From assembly GCF_002294995.1 (NCBI RefSeq), contig NZ_NSGF01000005.1, positions 248,001 to 312,000 of the forward strand: DNA of 64,000 nt, written 5' to 3'. Position 1 is the stretch's first letter. Every line of letters begins with the position of its first letter. Below, piece by piece: positions 1 to 9,738 of the stretch. The DNA is from Mesorhizobium sp. WSM3860. Lineage in GTDB: Bacteria; Pseudomonadota; Alphaproteobacteria; Rhizobiales; Rhizobiaceae. Under the pieces are notes generated by a model that was not told the DNA's origin, made no database searches, and saw only the letters and a list, made by a program, of their open reading frames with translations. The translations under genes were made by a program, and so were the position numbers.

Positions 1-2
1 GG

Positions 3-410
3 CGACAGATCCTCTATTTCATGCCGGATCTCGTTCTCGTGAAAGACGGTAACTGCTATGGGGGCGTCTCCTATGGCGACCTTCGGACACAATTCGCACC
101 CAGCAACTTTATTGAGACAGGCACTGTCCCGTCCGATGCTGAGGTTGTTGGGCACACCTGGGCACACCCTAACAAAAGCGGCGGCCCGGATCGGCCGTTC
201 AAAAACAATCGGCAGATTCCCGTCTGCCGCTACGAAGCGTTGCGCCTCTCCAGTCCAAGTGGGCTCAACGAGCTGGTAGAGTTTTCCAGGACGAACGTCA
301 GCCAGCCGTTTTGCCAGGCGCTATCTGCAATAGCGCAACTGCATCGAAGCCCTAGTCGCCAGACAATCACACTTGAAGCGCGCCGGACGTTCGTCGCTAG
401 CCTAGCTTGA
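3..410 (+). CDS. C-terminal part of an unknown protein (5' end outside window)
   Basis: The frame is open from base 3 and ends at TGA 408-410, so the gene enters from the left and only about 135 residues are visible. The first ATG in this frame (21) falls inside the conserved part and is unlikely to be the start. The residues around TWAHPNKSGGPDRPFKNNRQ, followed by PVCRY and SSPSGLNELVEFS, match a conserved C-terminal segment I have seen in many uncharacterised bacterial proteins, often next to mobile or defence genes. I cannot name its function. It lies just upstream of another unknown gene on the same strand. Confidence 0.55.
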   Translation, partial: RQILYFMPDLVLVKDGNCYGGVSYGDLRTQFAPSNFIETGTVPSDAEVVGHTWAHPNKSGGPDRPFKNNRQIPVCRYEALRLSSPSGLNELVEFSRTNVSQPFCQALSAIAQLHRSPSRQTITLEARRTFVASLA

Positions 411-451
411 CTCGTTACTTGAAAGAAACCAGATCGAGGATTTGAATTCTT

Positions 452-1840
452 ATGGCAGCAAGTGGATTTGCTTCGGAGCATTTTGAGTTGCTGCAAACAT
501 GGAAGGGAACGGAGCGCAACAAGGCTGATCCCGCTCAAAACGAGGGCTATGAGAAGCTGGTTGAGGCCTATGATGCGACTGCAGCGTGGGCACGGGCAGT
601 TCGTGCGATCCTGTTCCCGCGCGGCATTGTCAAAAAGCTCTCCAAGCCGACCAACCAGGCTCACCGTTTTAAGCCTTACACCTGGGTCCGGATTTATCCC
701 CGGCCGGAAGCGCCGGAAGAACTAGCCTACACTGTAGGCATTGATGCGAGCGGTTGGTTCTGCGTCAAGATCGATACCGTTTTCCAGAGCGAAACAATCC
801 GCGCGCGCTACGACCGAATAACCGGCGGCAACTACTTGGCTTCACCAGTGGCTGCAAATCTTTCGCAACGAGACGGTCTTCGACTAACTCGCGAGGAGCT
901 CGTGTCCTGGAGCGTTGAGGAAATCGGCCGATTTGAAATCGGCTATGACACTGTTGCCCGCGAGCTAGGGCTTTTAGACGGGCCGATGCGCCCGGTGACA
1001 GACACGCAAGTCTGCCGAGATCATTTTGCGCGATGGGCCAACGTGATGACCGAAACGGCTGTCCAGAGAGGGGCAGTCCTAGCGCTGACTGACCATCTTG
1101 TCTTCATGCGTCGTAGCGATAGCAGCGGGAAGGTCGAGATGAAATTCGGTCAGGATCCTCGCGGCGTCAAATGGGCAGTGGAAATCAACGAACCAACTAA
1201 GCCAGGCGACTACAACGCTCTTTCGGCAATCGCGGAGGACGAGACCGGCGGCCGATATCTCCTTCGGCAAGGCCGGCTGCATGGCGGTCCAAATGCGGCA
1301 ACCATCCAAGAGAGCGAGTTCGCTGCCCGTACAGGACTCTCGCATATCGAGGTTGAGGCGACAGGCAACGCGGCAGCTCGCCGATGGTTTTTGGTCGCAA
1401 ACCTTGATGACCCTCCAGAGGCTGTCATACGCGATACCGCTCGATTTGTGGATTTTTGCTGGTCGGCACGCATGCCCGGGAGAGCAACGCCGATGCCACA
1501 AAGTAGCGTAGGCGAAACCCTGGCACGTCCGGAGACTGGTGGCTTTTACACGGTCGGCCCGAAAACCGCGAGTGAGGCGCGTCAGATTAAAAGGCTCCAA
1601 GGAGAGGTTTGGATTGCGCTAGCCGAGAAGCTTTCGGCTCAGAATATCCCCTACGAGAAGCGGCGGCAGCAGGGCGGCTACGAGATCGATATGAAGATTG
1701 ACCGCCGGGATCAAGACGCATTGCTGCTCGAAATCAAATCCGGCTCTGGTGCGGCTGATTTGCATACTGGCATCGGCCAATTGCATCTCTACCGCCAACT
1801 TTTCAGCAATTTCAAAGGACACGTTCGGTTCTATTGTTGA
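452..1840 (+). CDS. Unknown protein with C-terminal PD-(D/E)XK-like nuclease fold, probably frameshifted near its end
   Basis: 462 residues. The first 380 match nothing I recognise. The C-terminus (about 401-455) has the pattern of a PD-(D/E)XK nuclease core: D413 in YEIDMKI, then E427-x-K429 in LLEIKSG, then Q443 in GIGQLHLYR. This suggests binding or cutting of nucleic acid, but no activity is proven. The frame stops abruptly after HVRFYC, while the next frame continues with sequence that looks like the natural end of the protein (see the next entry), so the gene probably has a one-base deletion. A GAGG stands about 12 nt before the ATG, a weak ribosome site. The same C-terminal pattern recurs in the protein at 14602-15642. 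Confidence 0.6.
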   Translation: MAASGFASEHFELLQTWKGTERNKADPAQNEGYEKLVEAYDATAAWARAVRAILFPRGIVKKLSKPTNQAHRFKPYTWVRIYPRPEAPEELAYTVGIDASGWFCVKIDTVFQSETIRARYDRITGGNYLASPVAANLSQRDGLRLTREELVSWSVEEIGRFEIGYDTVARELGLLDGPMRPVTDTQVCRDHFARWANVMTETAVQRGAVLALTDHLVFMRRSDSSGKVEMKFGQDPRGVKWAVEINEPTKPGDYNALSAIAEDETGGRYLLRQGRLHGGPNAATIQESEFAARTGLSHIEVEATGNAAARRWFLVANLDDPPEAVIRDTARFVDFCWSARMPGRATPMPQSSVGETLARPETGGFYTVGPKTASEARQIKRLQGEVWIALAEKLSAQNIPYEKRRQQGGYEIDMKIDRRDQDALLLEIKSGSGAADLHTGIGQLHLYRQLFSNFKGHVRFYC

Positions 1841-1983
1841 AAGGTGAGCTCAAGGCTTCGCTGCAAGAGGCGATCGAAGCGTTGGGGATACACGTTTATG
1901 GCTATGACCAGACTAATGAGAACGGCATCCACCACGTCAGTTTCGCGCCTGAATTCTTGAGGTTTTGCGGTATTCCTGGGTGA
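1837..1983 (+). pseudogene. Out-of-frame 3' tail of the preceding gene
   Basis: One base back from the frame of the upstream gene, translation runs on for 48 residues (LKGELKASLQEAIEALGIHV and onward, ending FLRFCGIPG) to TGA 1981-1983. The join would read VRFY-LLKGEL, a plausible helix following the nuclease strand. There is no start codon or ribosome site of its own. I infer a single-base loss near 1834-1837, by mutation or sequencing error. No canonical slippery heptamer is present, which argues against programmed frameshifting. Confidence 0.5.
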
Positions 1984-2020
1984 CCACTATGGCGTCGGCC
2001 TGCTCTATGCATGTGACGAC

Positions 2021-2854
2021 TCAACAAAGCCCTTCGCAAGGGATTCCGTCGCTGTCACGATCCAACTTGCTACCCCAAGAACAATTGTTCAGATACCAAC
2101 GTGCTTCCTCGCAGGAGGAAATCTGAGAGCAGTAGCGTCGCGGCTGGCATGAATAGCTCTGCGCAACCTGACCATGAGTGATCAGCCCAAGCTTGTGGTT
2201 CGCCGACGGCTTCGGCTCATCCGAGTGACTGGCGCTCCAATCCCATGGCGCCTCGAATTCGCCAGTCCAAATTCCAACTTTGGCTCTCTTCGCTTGTGCC
2301 TGCGACTCAGCGTAAGCGCCGTGGCTGTATCGCGGCCAATCAAGTGCCTGACCGTGCTCAACCATCCAGGAGGCGACGCTGGCGCCGTCCGCCCGGCGAC
2401 AGTTGCCAACGAAGCGGTGGTATCTGTCCCATGCCACGAAGGTGCATTGCACCGGTCGAGACGCGGCCAAAAAGGTGTCCAGGGCCTCGGCGGCTCGCTG
2501 CCCACATGGATAGTCTACGCCATTGGCATCTTTGCAAAGCTGACGGCTTTCAGGCGCGTCGATTCCGTTGAAGCGGATGCGCTGACCGTGGATTTCGATC
2601 GTGTCACCGTCCGCAACCGACGCTGTCCCGATGATGGCTGGTGGGCTTGCTGCAGTCCAGTTGGCTACAGCTGCGCTGAGCTCGCTATGGCTACCTCCCA
2701 TTGACGAAAAAGCGGCGTATGCTGAGGCCGCCAGGCCAGCGGTTGCCAGCGATACCATCGCAACGGTCCGACCGCGAGGAGCGCGGGCGACAGGGCTTCG
2801 CCGATCGCGCCTTAGGCGCCACCGATGTCGGTGGGATTGCCGATCGTTCCTCAA
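2021..2854 (-). CDS. Membrane-anchored or exported SNase-like nuclease with Excalibur domain
   Basis: 277 residues. An Arg-rich N-terminus is followed by a hydrophobic stretch (about 32-52) that would act as signal or anchor. A staphylococcal-nuclease-like domain spans about 72-200, with VADGDTIEIHG, RFNGIDAPE and the following Arg/Glu-rich core typical of thermonucleases. The last 40 residues (SSCEEARWYLNNC...LDRDSDGIPCEGLC) form an Excalibur calcium-binding motif. The family degrades nucleic acid outside the cytoplasm. The start used is TTG with GAGGAG about 9 nt upstream. The ATG at residue 33 is an alternative that would give a shorter signal peptide. It is transcribed away from the MucR-type gene's upstream region on the same strand. 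Confidence 0.8.
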   Translation of the reverse strand: MRNDRQSHRHRWRLRRDRRSPVARAPRGRTVAMVSLATAGLAASAYAAFSSMGGSHSELSAAVANWTAASPPAIIGTASVADGDTIEIHGQRIRFNGIDAPESRQLCKDANGVDYPCGQRAAEALDTFLAASRPVQCTFVAWDRYHRFVGNCRRADGASVASWMVEHGQALDWPRYSHGAYAESQAQAKRAKVGIWTGEFEAPWDWSASHSDEPKPSANHKLGLITHGQVAQSYSCQPRRYCSQISSCEEARWYLNNCSWGSKLDRDSDGIPCEGLC

Positions 2855-2890
2855 TTGCTAGAACTCCTCGCGAGCACAGACGTAACCGAG

Positions 2891-3340
2891 CTATCGGGTC
2901 TTCGGTCTTTTCGCTGGAGCCTTTTTCGCTGTAGCAGCCTTACGGCCAAGTCCCATTGACTTGGCGAGAGCGGAACGGCTCTCCGAGTAATTCGGAGCGA
3001 CCATCGGATAGTCGCGCGGCAGTCCCCATTTTTCCCGATACTCGTCGGGAGTTAGGCCGAAATGAGTGGTCAAGTGTCGCTTGAGCGATCTAAACTTCTT
3101 TCCGTCCTCTAGGCAGATGATGTAGTCGGGAGTCACTGACCGCTTGGGGTTCACCGCTGGGACCTGCGCTGGCTTTTCGGGTTCAATGGGCTGTCCAATA
3201 CGAGCCAACGACGAATTCACGCTCACAATGAGGTCTGGCAGTGACGACACTGTGACAGCGTTTTTGCTGACATAGGCGGAAACAATGTCAGCGGTAAGTT
3301 CGATTATTGACGCCAAGTGGTTGTGAGTTTCGTCGGCCAA
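2891..3340 (-). CDS. Ros/MucR-family zinc-finger transcriptional regulator
   Basis: 149 residues, the usual size for the family. The helical N-terminus (LTADIVSAYVSKNAV) serves oligomerisation in this family. The central zinc finger shows ICLEDGKKFRSLKRHL followed by THFGLTPDEYREKWGL, with the Cys, Asp and His ligands of the prokaryotic Ros-type finger. A basic Lys/Ala-rich tail follows. MucR/Ros proteins are global repressors of AT-rich and horizontally acquired DNA and of exopolysaccharide and symbiosis genes in rhizobia. This copy sits in an accessory region, so I infer an island-borne paralogue rather than the housekeeping mucR. Confidence 0.9.
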   Translation of the reverse strand: MADETHNHLASIIELTADIVSAYVSKNAVTVSSLPDLIVSVNSSLARIGQPIEPEKPAQVPAVNPKRSVTPDYIICLEDGKKFRSLKRHLTTHFGLTPDEYREKWGLPRDYPMVAPNYSESRSALAKSMGLGRKAATAKKAPAKRPKTR

Positions 3341-3568
3341 TTTATCTCTCCAAAAAATTGTCAGCGTGGCTACCTATCTCTGAACGTACTTCAAAACAAT
3401 CCACGTTCAAATCCGATCGCACGAGCTGCTTATTGTTAACAAGAGGGTTGGGCGCACGGAATACGACGCGTCTGCGAGGAGGGATTTTCTCTGTATAAAG
3501 CCGCGGAATTGGCTTGAGAATATAGGGGCGGGGCCCACACTAGAGCAAATCAGACAAAGGTGCAGACA

Positions 3569-3721
3569 GTGTCATCTTCTAAACGGTCTTCAAAAAAGAA
3601 ACCTCCACGGGCTCGGACGCCGGAGGAAATTGAGAATTTGCAGCGGGTGGCGGAAGATGATTTGCTCGAATTGGCAATTCGCGGTGGGCGGGAGAGGTCT
3701 TCTTCCTCGGACAGCGATTGA
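3569..3721 (+). CDS. Small charged ORF (50 residues)
   Basis: GTG start with AAAGG about 8 nt upstream, ending at TGA 3719-3721. The product is very basic at the start (SSSKRSSKKKPPRARTPEEI), acidic in the middle and Ser/Asp-rich at the end. It has no recognised domain. The charge pattern and the ribosome site make it plausible but unproven. Confidence 0.3.
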   Translation: MSSSKRSSKKKPPRARTPEEIENLQRVAEDDLLELAIRGGRERSSSSDSD

Positions 3722-4082
3722 GGATCGGTTCAACGCGGTCGGCTGAAGAGCTCAAAGTCCATCTCGGGGCTTTGTCGGTGTGGCGCAACGACTGCGATTA
3801 GCATTTTGTCTCAGAACAAACAAAAGAACAAATTTGCGTGAGATTGTAGGATCGTCGCTGTCGACTCCCAGTCTCGTCGACCGCTCTGTAGGGGAGCGAT
3901 AATCCGATTGCTTAAGCTTCAATGGCAGCTTTGAAATCTAGTGGGCTGCCCTAGGGGCATTCACAAATGTTGGGAGGCTGTCGGATAGAGAGCTTTATTC
4001 ACAGATTTCAAAAAGGGACTGTTTTCTGTTGCGACCGCCATTCGGTCGGTTCTATGTTTTTGGTTCTGTACGGGGGGTGTAG
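3722..4082. other. Intergenic region upstream of the helicase cluster
   Basis: This 361-base gap is richer in AT than its surroundings and holds no convincing gene. It must contain the promoter of the four-gene cluster; one candidate is listed separately. Short ORFs on the minus strand here are shadows of the helicase start region. Confidence 0.5.
4029..4058 (+). promoter_or_regulatory. Candidate sigma-70-type promoter for the helicase cluster
   Basis: TTGCGA at 4029-4034, an 18-base spacer and TATGTT at 4053-4058, 24 bases before the TTG start at 4083. The assignment is by eye only; alphaproteobacterial -10 boxes are degenerate. Confidence 0.25.
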
Positions 4083-7000
4083 TTGTCTGACGTCGCAAAA
4101 TCCGTCTTCCAGAGCGACCTGCCTCTGAAGGAGAAACTCGATCGCGCCCGGATGGAGTTGCTCGATCTCTCCGCCCGCAATCGGCTTTTGAATGTGCCGC
4201 GGTTTTCCAAGAGCGCGAAAACGATCGACGTCGTGGACGAGCGGTCATCTGAGATCTATCGGCTGCTAGTGAACGAAGGCAAAGCCTTTACCTTCCTCGC
4301 CGGCAAGCCCGATAGACCAAAGGCAGGCCAAGAAGGCACCTCGGCGGACGAAGAGATCGACTATTCGCCGATCTCCCTTGCTCAGCCAGAGGATGACGAA
4401 GTCGACGATCGGGGAATCTCCGCGCGACATTCGGACACCAAACTGCAGACGCGGATGACTCCCACCGGCTTACAGCGCCGGCTTCTCGATCTCTACCACG
4501 ATGCGAGGACGCTAGAAGAGGAGCAGGGCGTCAACATCCTCTTCCTGGCTCTCGGGATGCTGAAGTGGATTGACCCGAACAACAAGGAAAACATCCGTCA
4601 AGCACCGCTCATTTTAGTGCCGGTCCGACTTGAGCGAGGAACGGCTGGAGAGAAGTTCCGGCTACGCGCTAGGCCTGAAGATCAGAGCGCGAACCTCTCC
4701 CTCGAGCTCTATCTCGATCGGATGCACAAGCTTGCGATGCCAAGCTTCGATGCGGGAGACGACTTCGACGCCTCAAAGTATCTCGATGCCGTGGCCGAGG
4801 CGGTCTCCACCAAAGAGGGTTGGGAGGTGCTCCGGGACGACATGGTGCTGGGGTTCTTCTCGTTCGCGAAGTTCTTGATGTACCGGGACCTTGATCCAGA
4901 GATCTGGCCCGAGGGCTCGAAGATCATCGAACAGCCGAAGATCCGCTCGCTCCTTTCCGATGGCTTTGAAGCCCGCGAGCCGTTGATGTCTGACGATATC
5001 GCGATCGATCCGCACATTGCGCCTGCGGAGATGTTGCATATCGTCGACAGCGACAGTTCGCAGACGCTTGCGATCCACGATGTCCGGAAGGGCCGCGACC
5101 TTGTGATCCAAGGTCCCCCGGGCACTGGCAAATCGCAGACGATTGCAAACGTTATCGGGTCGGCCGTGGCTGACGGAAAGACGGTGCTTTTCGTGGCCGA
5201 GAAGATGGCCGCGCTCGAGGTCGTGAAGCGCCGTCTCGACAATGCTGGGGTAGGAGATGCCTGCCTGGAGCTCCATAGCAACAAGGCGAACAAGCGCATG
5301 ATGCTGGAGGAGCTGCGTCGTACCTGGCAGCTCGGATCGCCTCGAGGGCAATTCCCGTCTGCGCTTACCGATCAGCTCTTGCAGGCACGCGATAAACTCA
5401 ACGCGCATGCCGACCGGATGCATGTCCCCTTTGGGGCGTCTGGCCTGACGCCATATCAGGTTTTCGGCCAACTGACCCGGCTTAGGCAGAGCGGGCAAAA
5501 GCCGGTGGATATCGAACTGGAGGGCGCCACCGAATGGACGAGTGAAGGCGTTTCGTCACGCAGGAAGCTGTTGGACGAGGTCTCTCAGCGGATCAACGAA
5601 ATCGGGCTGCCATCCACCATCCCTGGAGAGGGGTTGGCCTGGACGTTGTATTGCCAACCACGGTCGAGCGGCTCGTGCCGCGAATTACGTCGTTGCTGGA
5701 GCAAGCGAAGGCCGTACAGGCCAAACTGGTCGACATTGCCGCTCGGATCGAGGCGGATCCTCCCCGAATTTTGAGCGATAGCGGTGAGCTTGAGGATCGC
5801 GCGGAACTTCTCGCCTCTGCACCGGACCTCCCAGCCGAAGCGCTAGTTTCGCCGGCGTGGGATGACAGCCCTAAGGAAATCTCGTCGCTTCTTTGGACGG
5901 CATCCGATTTCGCACGCAAATTCCAAGACGTTTCGCAGCATTTGGCAGCGACCGCGATCGACACCCCAATTGAGGATCTCGAGACAGAGCTTGCAAAGCT
6001 GCCGTCGGAATTTTCGAAGGACGGCTTTGTTCGCGCGCACCAGCTGACGGTTCTGCTCCCGCGCTTGCGGGATGAAGCCGAGCGGCTGAACCAGGAGCTC
6101 GGATCAACAGTTGTACCGGACACGCTGGCGGGGATCGTTAGATTGATCGCGACGGGGGAGAGAGTTGCGGCTGCCCCTGACGCAAGCCCCGAAGCATTTG
6201 CCGCGACCGTCTGGGACTCAGGACTCGAACAAGCGGCAGACCTTGCAGAGAGCGTCGCCACGCTTGAGGCGGTACAAGCGGAACTGAAGGGCAAGGTCGT
6301 CGATGCTGCCTGGAACACGGACGTAGCAGCAGCAAGGCAAGCCCTCGCCACTCATACCGGACTTTTGAAGGCATTGAGCGGCGACTATAGACGCGCCAAG
6401 GCGTTGGTTCGATCCCTTCTGGTCGATGCCAACAAGCCTTCGACCGAGATCGTGCGTCTCCTTGACGTATTGATGAAGGGGCAAGCGGCAGCCGCAAGGG
6501 TTCGTGATGGCGACGCCTTTGGTCGCTCCGCCTTCGGCGCAGATTGGCGCCGGGAGAAATCGTCGTCGGCACCGCTCTTAGCGCTGGTGGAATGGATGCG
6601 GACGCTGAGGGGGCTTGGGTCGGAACCGCGACTTATTGCTGGTCGTATGGCAGAGCGCTCTGAAGCGGGCGCGCGGGCGCTCCGAGTCCGCAAGGTGATC
6701 GATATCGGCCGGCCGATGATCGAGGGTTTCTGGAATGATCTTGGCCACCTTGCGCCGTCCATCCTGGGTGACGTGGCTTCCGCGGAAAGGGCTTCACTAC
6801 AGCTGATGGAAGAGAAGGCGCGCTCCGTGGCTCAAGCGGACGAAGCGTCTCAAGGGGTTCTGGCCGGCGTGCCTGATCAGTTGTCGGATCGGCTGGAGCT
6901 TGTACGGCGCCTGGGCGCTCTACAAAATCTCGCTCGAGAGATCGATGCGGCTGAAGGCCTTGGCATATCCGCATTCGGCTCTTCTTGGCTTGGCCGAGGA

Positions 7001-9652
7001 TCCAATTGGGCCGCGCTGACGCAAGCCGAGCTATGGTTGAAAAATAACAGCGCGCTCCAACATCTGGCCGCGCGTCTGCCTGACAGGGCCGAGATCGCAA
7101 AATCGGCTTGTGCGACGCGGGAAGCGACCCAAGCCGCGGCGTTGCAATTGAAGGCGCTCGCGGAGGACTTGAAGGCTGATGTTTCGTCATTGTTCGGAGT
7201 TGACGATTTCTCGGAGGTTTCGATTGCCGAGTTGATTGCTCGATTGGAGGGGTGGGTTGAGCACCAGGAGCAGCTCTCGAAATGGGTTGCCTACGAAGAA
7301 CGGTCTGAGAGCGCCCGCAGGGCCGGGCTAGGACAGTTGATCGACGGCCTGGCCAACGGCCAGGTTCCGACCGCATCGGCGCGGTCGGTCTTCGACATGG
7401 CCTATTACGAGAAGATGCTGACGGCGATGGCGACGAAAGAGCCTGAGCTCGGCAGGTTTGACGGCGAGCTGCATTCCAGGGCGGTCCGCGACTTTGCTGA
7501 TTTGGATCGGCAAAGGATCAAGGCTAGCGCCATTGAGGTCGTGACAGCGCATCATCGCAAGATCCCTTCAAGAGATGGCGGAGCTGGACCCGTCGGGTTG
7601 CTTCGGTCTGAAATGGCGCGCAAAAGGGGGCACATGCCTATCCGGCAGTTGATGCTGAGAGCAGGGCCTGCCGTCCAAGCGCTAAAACCCGTGTTCATGA
7701 TGAGCCCACTTTCGGTGGCGCAGTTCTTGTCGCCCGGTCGGATGTCGTTCGACCTGTTGGTCATGGACGAGGCGTCTCAGATCCAGCCGGTGGATGCGCT
7801 CGGCGCAATTGCCAGGGCGAACCAGGTGGTGGTCGTCGGCGATGAACGCCAACTGCCACCGACGACCTTCTTCGCGAAGATGACCGGCTCGCAGTCTGAA
7901 GACGACGATGGCGAAGGCGCGCAGGTCGCTGACATCGAAAGTATCCTGGGGCTTTTCACGGCGCGTGGTTTGCCGCAGCGCATGCTTCGCTGGCACTACC
8001 GCAGTCGCCATCAATCGCTGATTGCCGTGTCGAACAGTCAGTTCTACGAAAACCGGCTGTTCATTGTGCCGAGCCCCTATACCCAGGAGGCCGGCATGGG
8101 GCTGCGGTTCCATCACGTTCCGGACGGAGTGTTTGATTCAGGCGGGACTGGGACGAACCCGATCGAGGCACGGGCCGTAGCAGAAGCGATCATCCGCCAC
8201 GCGAAGTCGAATCCGCAAGAGTCTCTTGGCGTTGCCACTTTCTCAGTTAGCCAGCGTCGTGCGATTCAAGATGAGCTTGAAGCGCTGCGGCGGCTAAATC
8301 CCGATACCGAAGACTTCTTCCACGCCCATCCAAGTGAGCCGTTTTTCGTCAAGAATCTCGAGAACGTTCAAGGCGACGAACGGGACGTGATTATGATCTC
8401 GGTGGGTTACGCTAAGAATGCCCAGGGCTACATGGCAATGCGGTTTGGTCCACTTGGTTCGGAAGGCGGCGAGCGCCGCCTCAACGTCCTCATAAGCCGT
8501 GCCAAGCGTGCCTGTGAGGTGTACGCGTCGATAACAGACGAGGACATCGACCTTGAGCGCGGAAAGGGTAAGGGGGTCTTCGCTTTCAAGCTCTTTTTGC
8601 ACTACGCGCGGACCGGGCGCATCTCGCTCGCGCAGACGACGACCCGCGAGATGGATTCAATCTTTGAAGAACAGGTAGCCAACGCATTGATTGCGCGAGG
8701 CTATCAAGTCCACGCGCAGGTGGGCATCGCGGGCTTCTTCATCGATCTGGCAGTAGCCGACCCGGAACGGCCAGGACGTTATCTGCTCGGTATCGAATGC
8801 GACGGTGCTGAGTATCATTCCTCACGCTCAGCCAGAGATCGGGATCGCCTGCGACAGGCCGTGCTCGAAGACCATGGCTGGATCATTCATCGCATATGGA
8901 GCGCTGACTGGTTCCAGCGTCCGCGCGAGCAGCTCGAACGGACAGTGGCAGCTATCGACGCTGCAACCAGAGAACTCGCTGAACGGGCGGAGTTGGGAAA
9001 TCAGCGAAGCCGTGCCGCGGCGGTACAAGTCGTGACGGTAGACCGAGGCAACGTAACCGAAATGGGCTTGGAAACCGGGAACGGAGCCGCGGTACCTGAT
9101 CGAGCCTACGCGGAGGCCCGTGTCCAAAGACCGGCCGGACAATTTGAGCTTCACGAGACACCCACCGGCCTCCTGGCTGGGCTGGTCGAGCAGGTCGTGG
9201 CAGCCGAGACGCCAATCCATCTTGACGAGGTGGTCTCGCGTATCCGGGATGCTTGGGGTCTTCAGCGGGCCGGCGGTAGGATCCAGGACGCAATTGAGCG
9301 TGGCCTGATTGTCGCCGAGGGGCGTGGAGTGGTGGCACGTCGAGGCGACTTCTGCTTCAAGCCTGGCGCCGCTATTCAGCTACGCGACCGCAGTGCCGTC
9401 ATGTCCCCTGGATTGCGTAAGCCCGAAATGATCTCGTCGGAGGAAGTTGCCCAAGGAGCAATCGAGGTGGTGAGAAGCAACCTTGGGGCTACGGAGGACG
9501 AAATCGCGACCAGCGTTTCGAGGATGCTGGGCTTCAAAGCCGCCAGCGCGCAATTGAGGCAATTGATTTCGTCGGCGGTCGCCGGTGCTGTCGCGAATGG
9601 ATCGTTGCGGTACCAGGACGGATTGCTGATCGACGGCGCAAACGGTCAGTGA
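4083..9652 (+). pseudogene. DUF4011-type superfamily 1 helicase with Vsr-like nuclease domain (Hhe-like), frameshifted
   Basis: A single gene of about 1,850 residues split over two frames. Frame one (4083 to about 5612) carries the DUF4011 N-terminus and Walker A GPPGTGKSQT. Frame two runs from about 5612 (HHPWRGVGLDVVLP) to 9652 and carries Walker B VMDEASQIQP, GDERQLPPT, WHYRSRHQSL, NVQGDERDV and motif VI VLISRAKRA. A Vsr/MTES_1575-like nuclease follows (FIDLAV, then GIECDGAEYHSSRSARDRDR), then a DUF3320-like tail. This layout resembles the single-protein Hhe antiphage helicase-nuclease. The frame change is one missing base at about 5610-5613 without a slippery site, so it is a mutation or sequencing error. 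If real, the ATPase core is separated from its Walker A and the gene is dead. Start TTG 4083 follows a GGGGGG stretch. It leads a codirectional cluster. Confidence 0.8.
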
Positions 9653-9738
9653 GATATCAGCGACAACGCGAGGGCGGCCGCAGCACCCCGCTAGATCTGA
9701 CGAACCTTGGACTACGTCAGTCCTGGGCTGGAGGCTGA

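Noticed and set aside
5600..5625. Programmed ribosomal frameshift in the helicase gene
   Set aside because: No X-XXY-YYZ slippery site or pseudoknot-like structure at the junction; a simple one-base loss explains it.
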